Source: Candidatus Thiosymbion ectosymbiont of Robbea hypermnestra
GTDB taxonomy: Bacteria; Pseudomonadota; Gammaproteobacteria; Chromatiales; Chromatiaceae
Direction of reading: 5' to 3'
Assembly (NCBI GenBank): GCA_020443945.1
Contig: JAIZWN010000584.1
Location: 1-5,496, forward strand
Length of the DNA: 5,496 bases
Part shown: positions 1-5,496 of the stretch, piece after piece
How the letters are laid out: every line of letters begins with the position of its first letter
Position numbering within the stretch: the stretch's first letter is position 1
Position numbers and translations under genes: made by a program
Notes under the pieces: generated by a model
Database searches by the model: none
Told to the model about the DNA's origin: nothing
What the model saw: only the letters and a program-made list of their open reading frames with translations

Positions 1-130
1 CTAGCCACAGTGAGTGGTAACCGTTCAGCCCCCTCTTTAGTTTTGCCGTCCCTGGCGCCTGGATTCCGGCAATCCCTGCCGGAATGACGTGGTGGGGGCT
101 GAACGGTTACGGAGTCGTGGCTTTGGCTAG
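1..130. repeat. Nested inverted-repeat element, MITE-like
   Basis: Three sets of inverted repeats are nested. The outer arms are CTAGCCA (1-7) and TGGCTAG (124-130). The middle arms are a perfect 17-bp pair, GTAACCGTTCAGCCCCC (17-33) and its complement (94-110). The inner arms are ATTCCGGC (63-70) and GCCGGAAT (78-85) around a 7-nt loop. Between outer and middle arms the two sides differ by small indels (9 versus 13 nt), so the terminal repeat is about 33-37 bp and imperfect. There is no coding capacity. The form fits a non-autonomous mobile element. CTAG at both ends could be a 4-bp target duplication or part of the arm, which cannot be settled because the window begins at base 1. Confidence 0.65.
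63..85. repeat. Short hairpin, dRS3-like ATTCC...GGAAT repeat
   Basis: ATTCCGGC and GCCGGAAT form a perfect 8-bp stem with a 7-nt loop, followed by GACG. The pattern resembles the dispersed repeats with ATTCC/GGAAT ends known in Neisseria as dRS3 and seen in many proteobacteria, but the interior here differs (GGC rather than C next to ATTCC). It sits in the centre of the larger inverted-repeat element, so it may be a separate insertion or that element's central stem. Confidence 0.45.
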
Positions 131-181
131 CTATGTATATAGGTCCCTAAATTTTCAGGTGATCAGGTGTCTACCTGAGTC

Positions 182-360
182 ACGTCGAACATCACGCCAA
201 GCCACAAAGCCATCAAGAGAGACCAGGATGAAAGGTCCCCGAAAGGGCAACGATCGTAGCCTCTGCGCCTGCGATGAAACTCGCGCGGATGATCGGCGAC
301 GGCAGGGTAAAATTCTTCGTGTCTTGGTGGCCTTGTGTGAGAACAAACGTCGAACATCAC
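182..360. repeat. Degenerate dispersed repeat bounded by 14-bp direct repeats
   Basis: ACGTCGAACATCAC occurs at 182-195 and again at 347-360. The DNA between contains phrases such as CCACAAAGCCATCAAGAGA (202-220) and AATTCTTCGTGTC (311-323), which from memory resemble intergenic repeats dispersed in many bacterial genomes. The reverse strand has short open frames here, with no ribosome binding site and low-complexity, Arg-rich translations, so I treat the stretch as non-coding. A copy of the 311-329 phrase recurs near the other end of the window. The remaining gene-free bases, 131-181 and 361-427, include a small palindrome (CAGGT 164-168 / ACCTG 173-177) and a weak -10-like GATAAT (386-391) without a good -35, so no promoter is called. 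Confidence 0.4.
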
Positions 361-427
361 ACAGGATTCACCCACTGCCCGGCGCGGATAATCCGGGATT
401 GCACACCACCCGTCTGCGAGTAATGCC

Positions 428-1846
428 ATGGGCCAGGAAATCGATGCCTTCCATTTCACGTCGGCCGACTTCGATGCCTTCGAGACGCGCCTGCGCCAGG
501 AGACGACGCTGCTGGAAAGCTGGTTCCGGGACCATGTTTTTGCGTCCACCCACAAGGTCGGCGGCTTCGAGCTCGAGGCCTGTCTGGTCGCGGCCGACCT
601 GGGGCCCGCCCCGATCGCCGAGTCCTTTCTGGCGCGCCTGGCCGATCCCTTGGTCGTGCCGGAGCTGGCCACCTTCAACGCCGAGATCAACGGTACCCCC
701 CAACCCCTGCGGGGGGACGCCCTGAGCCGACTGGCGGCGGGGCTGGAGGCCACCTGGAAGGGTTGCGCACAGGCCGCGGCCGGTCTCCGGGCCCGCCTGG
801 CCATGATCGGTATCTTGCCGACGGTGTGCCCGGAACACCTCGACATGGCGCACATGAGTCCGCTCAAACGCTATCGGGCGCTCAACGAGCAGATCCTCCA
901 GCTGCGCCGGAGGCGTCCCTTCACCCTGGAGATTCGGGGCAAGGATCGCCTGTTCCTGGAGCGGCAGGATGTGATGATGGAATCGGTCGCCACCTCCTTT
1001 CAGCTCCATCTGCAGGTGAATGCGCAGGAGGCGGCCCGAGTCTATAACTGGTCCAAGGTCCTGGCCGCCCCCATGGTAGCCGTCAGCGCCAACTCCCCCT
1101 TTCTGTTCGGCCGCGAGCTCTGGGCGGAAAGCCGCATCCCCCTGTTCGAGCAGGCGTTCTCGGTGGGCGGCCCCTTTTTCCGCGAGCGGACCACCTTCGG
1201 GCTGCGCTATGTGGAAGACTCGGTGCTCGAGTGCTTCCGCGCCAACCTGGATCGCTTCCCGGCGCTGCTGCCCCAGGTGATGGACGAGCCTCCCGAGCGG
1301 CTCGCCCACCTGCGCCTGCACAATGGGACCATCTGGCGCTGGAACCGGCCGCTGATCGGCTTTGGGGCCGACGGCACTCCCCATCTGCGTATCGAACACC
1401 GGGTCATGCCCGCCGGTCCCACCATTGCGGACGCCATTGCCAACGCGGCCCTCTATTTCGGCGCCGCCCAGTCCTTTGCCGGGGAGATGGCGCACCCCCG
1501 TCAACGCCTGCCCTTCAGTATCGCTAAGGGCAATTTCTACCAGGCCGCGCGGGAGGGACTCGCGGCCGAGGTGGAGTGGCTCGACGGGCGCTCGACCACC
1601 CTGCACCAGGTGTTGGCGGACGATCTTCTCCCGCGGGCGGAGCAGGGCCTGACCGAGCTCGGCATCGATCGCGCGGAACGGGACCGATGGCTGGGCATCA
1701 TCGCCGATCGCCTGCGGACCGGACAGACCGGAGCCGCCTGGCAGCGGGCCTGGGTCGGACGGCATGGGCGCGACCTCAGGGCCCTGACCGCCGCCTACCT
1801 GGACCACCAGGAATCCGGCCTGCCCGTCCACCAGTGGCCCCTGTGA
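428..1846 (+). CDS. GCS2-family carboxylate-amine ligase (glutamate-cysteine ligase-like)
   Basis: The 472-residue product is recognised as a member of the GCS2 / COG2170 fold. Members use ATP to join a carboxylate, typically the gamma-carboxylate of glutamate, to an amine. Visible motifs are GFELE at 46-50, with the paired acidic residues E48 and E50 typical of metal/ATP binding, FNAEIN at 83-88, ATSFQLHLQV at 188-197, SANSPFLFGR at 220-229 and IEHRVMPAGPT at 322-332. It is about 100 residues longer than E. coli YbdK (about 372). No signal peptide or membrane segment is seen, so it is probably cytosolic. The ATG at 428 gives the MGQEI start I expect for this subfamily, but no good Shine-Dalgarno precedes it. 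The next gene, an M14 amidohydrolase, follows after 49 nt. The substrate is unknown: true gamma-Glu-Cys synthesis is possible, but so is a different amide product. Confidence 0.85.
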   Translation: MGQEIDAFHFTSADFDAFETRLRQETTLLESWFRDHVFASTHKVGGFELEACLVAADLGPAPIAESFLARLADPLVVPELATFNAEINGTPQPLRGDALSRLAAGLEATWKGCAQAAAGLRARLAMIGILPTVCPEHLDMAHMSPLKRYRALNEQILQLRRRRPFTLEIRGKDRLFLERQDVMMESVATSFQLHLQVNAQEAARVYNWSKVLAAPMVAVSANSPFLFGRELWAESRIPLFEQAFSVGGPFFRERTTFGLRYVEDSVLECFRANLDRFPALLPQVMDEPPERLAHLRLHNGTIWRWNRPLIGFGADGTPHLRIEHRVMPAGPTIADAIANAALYFGAAQSFAGEMAHPRQRLPFSIAKGNFYQAAREGLAAEVEWLDGRSTTLHQVLADDLLPRAEQGLTELGIDRAERDRWLGIIADRLRTGQTGAAWQRAWVGRHGRDLRALTAAYLDHQESGLPVHQWPL

Positions 1847-1895
1847 TCCCTCGGCACAGTCACCGCGTTGCGAGTCGCCGACCCCGGACCGAAAC

Positions 1896-2930
1896 ATGCT
1901 GCAGGAACTCCACGCGCTTCCCACCGATCTGCCGGAGATCGGCTCCCGCGACCTCGCGGCCCTCCTCGGCGGCCCGACCCTGCTCCACCTGCCGGGGGAC
2001 CGCGCGCCGCCCCTCTTCGTCTCCGTACTCCTGCACGGCAACGAGCCCGTGGGATGGAACGCCATCCGCTCCCTGCTCGCCGACTATCGGCAAGGCTCCG
2101 GCACCCCGCGCCTGCCGCGCGCCCTGAGCCTGTTCATCGGCAATGTCTCCGCCGCCGCCGCCCAGGTAAGACACCTCCCGGACCAGCCCGACTACAACCG
2201 GATCTGGCCCGGCGCCACATCCCGGCCCACGCCGGAGCACGCCATGATGCGCCAGATCGTCGCCAGGATGCGGCAACGAGGTCCCTTCGCCAGCGTGGAC
2301 ATTCACAGCAATACCGGCTGCAACCCCCACTATGGTTGCATCAATGTCCTGGACAACCGCTATCTCCACCTGGCGACCCTGTTCAGCCGCACCGTGGTCT
2401 ACTCCACCCGCCCGCACGGCGTACAATCCATCGCCATGGGTCGGCTCTGCCCGGCGGTCACCCTGGAGTGCGGGCGGGTGGGCGAACGGCACGGCCTGGA
2501 CCACGCCCGCGAATACCTGGATGCCTGTCTGCGCCTGTCCGCCTTGCCGCGACACCCGGTCCCCTCCGGCGATCTCGACCTCTTCCACACCGTCGCCCAA
2601 GTCAAGATACCGGAAGCCGTGCGCTTCGGATTCCCGCCGGGACGGGCCGACCTCCTGTTGTACCCGGAGCTGGAGCACCTCAATTTCCGGGAGCTGCCCC
2701 GCGGCACCGCCCTGGGCCGCGTACAGGCCCCCGACAAGGTCCGGCTCGAGGTCCGGGACGAGCAGGGCCGGGACGTCGCCGACCGTTACTTCGCCATCGA
2801 CCAAGGCGAGCTGCGCCTCAAACGGCCGCTGATCCCCTCCATGCTCACCCGGGACGAGGCCGCCATCCGCCAGGACTGCCTCTGCTACATCATGGAGCGC
2901 TACAACAACCGTTTTCGGAGGTTTCCGTGA
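1896..2930 (+). CDS. M14-family zinc peptidase/deacylase (succinylglutamate desuccinylase/aspartoacylase type)
   Basis: The 344-residue protein has the zinc-site pattern of the M14 AstE/ASPA group. HGNE at 47-50 supplies ligands H47 and E50, DIHSNTG at 135-141 supplies H137, and TLECG at 189-193 supplies the likely catalytic E191. DYNRIW at 99-104 matches the substrate-binding Asn-Arg motif. Residues from about 226 on form the C-terminal region that caps the active site in this family. Known members hydrolyse an amide bond next to a free carboxylate, as in N-acetyl-aspartate or N-succinyl-glutamate. All key residues are present, so it should be active; the substrate is unknown. No signal peptide is visible. 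The ATG has only a weak upstream purine stretch, and its stop overlaps the next start as GTGA. Pairing with the preceding ligase suggests it edits or degrades the ligase product or a related metabolite. Confidence 0.85.
   Translation: MLQELHALPTDLPEIGSRDLAALLGGPTLLHLPGDRAPPLFVSVLLHGNEPVGWNAIRSLLADYRQGSGTPRLPRALSLFIGNVSAAAAQVRHLPDQPDYNRIWPGATSRPTPEHAMMRQIVARMRQRGPFASVDIHSNTGCNPHYGCINVLDNRYLHLATLFSRTVVYSTRPHGVQSIAMGRLCPAVTLECGRVGERHGLDHAREYLDACLRLSALPRHPVPSGDLDLFHTVAQVKIPEAVRFGFPPGRADLLLYPELEHLNFRELPRGTALGRVQAPDKVRLEVRDEQGRDVADRYFAIDQGELRLKRPLIPSMLTRDEAAIRQDCLCYIMERYNNRFRRFP
2917..2921 (+). promoter_or_regulatory. Ribosome binding site deciding the GTG start of yicC
   Basis: GGAGG lies 5 nt before the GTG at 2927, inside the last codons of the M14 gene. 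It supports the GTG start over the in-frame ATG at 2939. Confidence 0.75.
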
Positions 2931-3793
2931 CCAAAAGCATGACCGCCTTCGCCCGAGAATCCCGGACCGGAGAGACAGGCGAGCTGATCTGGGAGCTGCG
3001 CTCCGTCAATCATCGCTACCTGGAATCCACCGTGCGCCTCCCGGAAGAGCTACGGGCGCTGGAACCGAAGGTGCGTGAACGCCTCGCCGCCCGCCTCGGG
3101 CGGGGGAAACTGGACTGTACCCTGCGCTATGTGTCCGGTCCGGGAGCGGGCCATAATCTGCGTATCGACCGGCATTACCTGAGGCAGCTATTGGCCGCCG
3201 GGGAGGCGGTAGCGGAGCTCGTCGGGCAACGGGCGCAGCCCGTCCCATTCGAGCTCCTGCGCTGGCCCGGCGTTCTGCAGGAGCAGCCGTCCGACCTGGG
3301 CCCGGTTATGGAACAATCCCTGACCCTCTTGGAAAAGGCCCTGACCGCCCTGATCGCCACCCGCGAGCATGAAGGGGCGCGGCTCGCCCGCCTCATCCAT
3401 GACCGCTGTGACAAGCTCGCCCTCTACACGGCCCAGGTCCGGGAACGCATGCCCCGGGTCATCACGGAAATACGCGAGCGCCTTCACCACCGGCTGCAAG
3501 AAGTGCGCGCCGAGCTCGACCCGAATCGCCTGGAGCAGGAGCTTGCCCTGCTCGCGCAACGCCTGGATGTGGACGAGGAAATGGATCGTATGGAGGCGCA
3601 TCTCGGGGCGGTCCGATCGGCATTGAACGGGGACGAGCCGGTAGGCCGCCGCCTGGATTTTCTGATGCAGGAGCTCAACCGGGAGGCCAACACCCTGGCC
3701 TCGAAATCCTCCGATATCGAAATCACCCGCATGGCCGTAGAGATGAAAGTACTGATCGAACAGATACGCGAGCAGGTACAAAATATCGAATGA
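2927..3793 (+). CDS. yicC: YicC family endoribonuclease
   Basis: The 288-residue protein aligns by eye along its length with E. coli YicC (about 287 residues). KSMTAFAR is at 3-10, WELRSVNHRYLE at 22-33 and RGKLDCTLRY at 59-68. The C-terminal block from 240 to the end includes RRLDFLMQELNREANTL, SKSSDIEIT and KVLIEQIREQVQNIE, nearly the E. coli ending. The middle is rich in charged helices. YicC proteins are cytosolic endoribonucleases; in E. coli YicC has been linked to turnover of the small RNA RyhB. The GTG start gives the family's M-x-[KR]-S-M-T-A beginning and has a GGAGG site. It overlaps the M14 stop by 4 nt (GTGA), indicating translational coupling. In many bacteria yicC is followed by gmk; here a repeat hairpin and an ATPase gene follow, so the context is atypical. 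Confidence 0.96.
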   Translation: MTKSMTAFARESRTGETGELIWELRSVNHRYLESTVRLPEELRALEPKVRERLAARLGRGKLDCTLRYVSGPGAGHNLRIDRHYLRQLLAAGEAVAELVGQRAQPVPFELLRWPGVLQEQPSDLGPVMEQSLTLLEKALTALIATREHEGARLARLIHDRCDKLALYTAQVRERMPRVITEIRERLHHRLQEVRAELDPNRLEQELALLAQRLDVDEEMDRMEAHLGAVRSALNGDEPVGRRLDFLMQELNREANTLASKSSDIEITRMAVEMKVLIEQIREQVQNIE

Positions 3794-3802
3794 GAAGGCA
3801 AA

Positions 3803-3855
3803 GGGGTCAGGTCTTGACCCGTGCCTTCAAGGGTCACGAGGCAAGACCTGACCCC
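3803..3855. repeat. REP-like hairpin between yicC and the ATPase gene
   Basis: GGGGTCAGGTCTTG (3803-3816) and CAAGACCTGACCCC (3842-3855) are perfect 14-bp inverted repeats around a 25-nt centre. The centre has smaller complements: GACCC (3816-3820) with GGGTC (3831-3835), and CCTT/AAGG (3824-3827/3829-3832). The GGGGTCAGGTCTTG sequence is, from memory, a common dispersed element in gammaproteobacteria, often near Y1 (RAYT/IS200-like) transposase genes; none is encoded here. It starts 9 nt after the yicC stop and lacks a following T-run, so it is not a classical intrinsic terminator, but its transcript could fold and limit read-through or protect the upstream mRNA. Confidence 0.75.
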
Positions 3856-3869
3856 ATTTCCCCCAGAGA

Positions 3870-3874
3870 GGAGG
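3870..3874 (+). promoter_or_regulatory. Ribosome binding site of the ATPase gene
   Basis: GGAGG lies 6 nt before the ATG at 3881. It decides this start over the in-frame upstream GTG at 3821, which would put part of the repeat hairpin into the protein. Confidence 0.8.
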
Positions 3875-3880
3875 GCGAAC

Positions 3881-5146
3881 ATGGCCGATTTCACGGCCCA
3901 GCTGGGCCGCACGGACCATCCGGGATTGCTCGACCAGGAGCAACGCCTGGCCCGCATCGAGCGGGGCCGCAACCCCTATGTCACCGGGGCATCCCTGGCG
4001 GCGGATTCCCCCGTATTCTTCGGCCGCGCGCGGGAGCTCGCCGAGACCCTGGCCGTGCTGCGCCGCCCGGACAAGCCGGGCAATATCTCGGTACTCGGGG
4101 AACGGCGCTTCGGCAAGTCGTCCTTTCTCAATCAGCTCTATGGCGCCCTGGCCGCCGAGCCCGATCTGGTCAGCGTCCGCGCCACTACCCAAGACTGGTC
4201 CGGCGCCTCCCCGGAGCGCTTCTTCCATGGCCTGTACCGGAGCATCCTGGAGGTACTGGACGGGTCCACCAGACAAGAAAGTGACCGAGGCGAGGTCCGG
4301 GACTACTCGGGCCTGCGGGATTTCATCCGCCGACTCGCCCGCAAGGGCCTGCGCTTCGTGCTGCTGCTGGACGAGCTGGAGCGCATCACCGGCGGCCAGG
4401 CCTTCGACGCGGACTTCTTCGGCAACCTGCGCGCCCTGGGCGAGCGGCCCGAGTACCGCTTCGGCTACCTCATCGCCAGCCGCCGGCCCCTCAAGGAACT
4501 GTGCCGGGACCAGCGGATCGAGGAATCCGGCTTCTGGAACATCTTCGGCATCCCCCAATACATGGGCCTGCTGGAAGAATCCGCGGCCGGTGACCTGGTG
4601 ACCGAACCTGTGAGACGGAGCCTGACCGACGCCCAGAGACCATCGGACCTGGACGACCTCCGGACCCAGGAGATCGCACCTCTGACTGGCCGTCACCCGG
4701 CCCTGATCCAGTTGGTCCTCGCCCACCGTTGGAATGCCTGGTTCGAGGGCTTTCCTCACGACCAGGACCGGATCGAGCAGAGCCTGCGCGACCACCTGGA
4801 AGACCTCTGGTTCAACCGCCACGGCAGGGAGGAATGGCGGGTCCTGATCCAGGTCGTCCAGGGCCAGCCCCCGGAGCAGGACCCCATCCTTCGGGATCTG
4901 CGCCTGCGGGGCCTGGTCACCGCCGATAACCGCCCCCTCTCGCCTCGGTTCGAGCAGCTCATCCCGGAGCTGATGCCGGAGGGGATGAGCCTCGCGGAGG
5001 CGGCTGAGCGGCTCCGAAAAGGCGGCGACGACGCCCTCAACCTGTTGGAAAAACTGGAGAAGGTCGCACGCATCAGCGGTCGCCTGGTACGGACCTTCCG
5101 GGGCAAAGAGCCGGACACCAGGCCGGAAGAAAGCGACAGCCCATGA
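3881..5146 (+). CDS. P-loop ATPase, AAA+/STAND ORC-like, stand-alone
   Basis: The 421-residue protein begins with the box that precedes the nucleotide site in ORC/STAND-type ATPases: NPYVTG at 31-36 and FFGRARE at 46-52. Walker A is GERRFGKSS at 73-81 (K79, S80). Walker B is RFVLLLDE at 158-165 (D164, E165). A sensor-1-like strand IASRRPL is at 198-204. LTGRHP at 268-273 matches the glycine-histidine-proline turn seen after the ATPase core in this group. Residues about 334-358 (LRDLRLRGLVTADNRPLSP) resemble a winged-helix end, followed by a charged helical tail. ATP binding and hydrolysis are well supported; the cellular role is not. No effector, sensor repeat (WD40, TPR) or nuclease domain is fused, unlike many STAND proteins. 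It is separated from yicC by 87 nt containing a hairpin and followed by repeats, so it may be independently transcribed. It could act with an unseen partner or bind DNA through the C-terminal region. Confidence 0.8.
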   Translation: MADFTAQLGRTDHPGLLDQEQRLARIERGRNPYVTGASLAADSPVFFGRARELAETLAVLRRPDKPGNISVLGERRFGKSSFLNQLYGALAAEPDLVSVRATTQDWSGASPERFFHGLYRSILEVLDGSTRQESDRGEVRDYSGLRDFIRRLARKGLRFVLLLDELERITGGQAFDADFFGNLRALGERPEYRFGYLIASRRPLKELCRDQRIEESGFWNIFGIPQYMGLLEESAAGDLVTEPVRRSLTDAQRPSDLDDLRTQEIAPLTGRHPALIQLVLAHRWNAWFEGFPHDQDRIEQSLRDHLEDLWFNRHGREEWRVLIQVVQGQPPEQDPILRDLRLRGLVTADNRPLSPRFEQLIPELMPEGMSLAEAAERLRKGGDDALNLLEKLEKVARISGRLVRTFRGKEPDTRPEESDSP

Positions 5147-5170
5147 CCCGAACCCAGGCCGTCGGTTTTC

Positions 5171-5222
5171 CACTACTGGCTCCCACGCTCCAGCGTCACT
5201 ACTGGCTCCCACGCTCCAGCGT
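5171..5222. repeat. Perfect tandem duplication, 2 x 26 bp
   Basis: Bases 5171-5196 and 5197-5222 are identical. Each unit ends with the palindromic core CGCTCCAGCG plus T. Only the second unit continues into a complete long palindrome; in the first the right arm is replaced by the start of the next unit. Confidence 0.9.
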
Positions 5223-5410
5223 GGGAGCCTGGCGTGGGAACAAGTCCCGACGCTCCAGCGTCGCCAAGTGACCAGTGTAGCGCCGGCGTCTCGCCTGCAG
5301 GCGGGAGGACCCTGCGCCACGTAGGCCGGCAGAGCGGACGCATGTCAGCATAGAGGGGCACGGTCCGCTGGAGCGGACAAGACGGTGTTCCCACGCTGGA
5401 GCGTGGGAAC
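5204..5410. repeat. Cluster of four palindromes sharing a CGCT-SS-AGCG core
   Basis: Four perfect palindromes share the core CGCT(CC or GG)AGCG: 5204-5229 (12-bp arms), 5248-5263 (7-bp arms), 5363-5378 (7-bp arms) and 5387-5410 (11-bp arms). A fifth core at 5186-5195 has lost its flanking symmetry, and GCGTGGGAAC at 5232-5241 is a lone half of the last palindrome. Flanks outside the core differ between copies yet stay self-complementary. No gene is convincing in 5147-5436; reverse-strand frames there are translations of the repeats. The hairpins may also act as a weak bidirectional terminator for the ATPase gene, but no T-run follows them. The stretch at 5281-5302 adds short palindromes (CGCCGGCG, GCCTGCAGGC). 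Confidence 0.85.
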
Positions 5411-5419
5411 GAGCGCGTG

Positions 5420-5439
5420 AATTCTTCGTGTCTTTGGTG
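5420..5439. repeat. Second copy of the AATTCTTCGTGTCT(T)TGGTG motif
   Basis: This 20-nt stretch repeats 311-329 in the same orientation with a single T inserted. The two copies flank the whole gene block. It looks like part of a dispersed intergenic repeat rather than a functional pair. Confidence 0.6.
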
Positions 5440-5496
5440 CGCCAGGCAAAGCCTGGTCAGTCTAGCAACCTGAAAGGAGGTTGCCATGTAAATTGC
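5437..5496 (+). other. Possible 5' end of a group II intron, cut by the window edge
   Basis: The segment opens with GTGCG, the usual 5' consensus of bacterial group II introns. CCAGGC (5442-5447) then pairs with GCCTGG (5451-5456) over an AAA loop, and after CAGTCTA, GCAACCT (5465-5471) pairs with AGGTTGC (5478-5484) over GAAAGG. This order (GTGCG, short stem, AGTCT, stem with GAAAGG loop) resembles remembered starts of intron domain I. The catalytic domains V/VI and any maturase would lie outside the window. Alternatives are another palindromic repeat or a chance pair of hairpins. Confidence 0.4.

Noticed and set aside
84..725. 213-residue forward open frame
   Set aside because: It starts in the inverted-repeat element, crosses the repeat remnant and then reads the ligase gene out of frame, with an Arg/Ser/Pro-rich translation.
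368..2065. 565-residue reverse-strand open frame
   Set aside because: It lies opposite the ligase gene, whose conserved motifs establish the coding strand. High third-position GC keeps the antisense frame open, and its translation has no recognisable domain.
1860..2804. 314-residue reverse-strand open frame
   Set aside because: It is antisense to the M14 gene, which has a full set of zinc-site motifs on the forward strand.
1868..2926. Long in-frame N-terminal extension of yicC
   Set aside because: The upstream part is a Pro/Arg-rich out-of-frame reading of the M14 gene. YicC proteins start at the GTG at 2927 and have about 288 residues.
3821..3880. Upstream GTG start for the ATPase, adding 20 residues
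   Set aside because: It would translate the right arm of the repeat hairpin and has no ribosome binding site, whereas the ATG at 3881 has GGAGG at ideal spacing.
3827..5320. 497-residue reverse-strand open frame
   Set aside because: It is antisense to the ATPase gene and begins in the palindrome cluster; the forward frame has Walker motifs and a good ribosome binding site.
5171..5410. CRISPR array
   Set aside because: The repeated units are two adjacent copies without spacers plus unevenly spaced palindromes with differing flanks; there are no regular spacers or cas genes.
5173..5487. 104-residue reverse-strand open frame in the 3' repeat region
   Set aside because: It is entirely a translation of the palindromes and dispersed motif, with no independent coding signal.
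5475..5491. AGGAGG followed by ATG and immediately TAA
   Set aside because: The spacing looks like a translation start, but the start codon is followed directly by a stop. The AGGAGG is better explained as loop and arm of the hairpin at 5465-5484.

Overview
The window looks like chromosomal DNA of a high-GC gammaproteobacterium. The third gene is a clear YicC close to the E. coli protein. The intergenic DNA carries palindromic repeats of kinds I associate with purple sulfur bacteria (Chromatiales) and relatives. The order is an inference from repeat style and codon bias, not a demonstrated placement.

Layout: positions 1-427 hold no convincing gene. They contain a nested inverted-repeat element (1-130) resembling a non-autonomous mobile element, then a degenerate dispersed repeat (about 182-360) bounded by 14-bp direct repeats. 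Positions 428-3793 hold three plus-strand genes: a GCS2-family carboxylate-amine ligase (glutamate-cysteine ligase-like, 428-1846), an M14 zinc deacylase/carboxypeptidase of the succinylglutamate desuccinylase/aspartoacylase type (1896-2930), and the endoribonuclease gene yicC (2927-3793). The last two overlap by 4 nt (GTGA), so they are probably translationally coupled. Positions 3794-3880 hold a REP-like hairpin with 14-bp perfect arms. Positions 3881-5146 encode a stand-alone P-loop ATPase of the AAA+/STAND, ORC-like class with its own strong ribosome binding site. Positions 5147-5436 are a gene-free mosaic of palindromes sharing one core. The last 60 bases (5437-5496) start with GTGCG and fold into two hairpins, which may be the 5' end of a group II intron continuing past the window.

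How the genes may work together: the ligase makes an amide bond between a carboxylate such as gamma-Glu and an amine, and an M14 enzyme of this type hydrolyses an amide bond. The adjacent pair therefore suggests synthesis and trimming or turnover of a small peptide-like or amidated metabolite. The product cannot be read from sequence. YicC is an RNA-degradation factor and its place in this operon is unexplained. The ATPase lies beyond a structured repeat and may be an independent unit. No known defence system, CRISPR array, tRNA or rRNA was seen.
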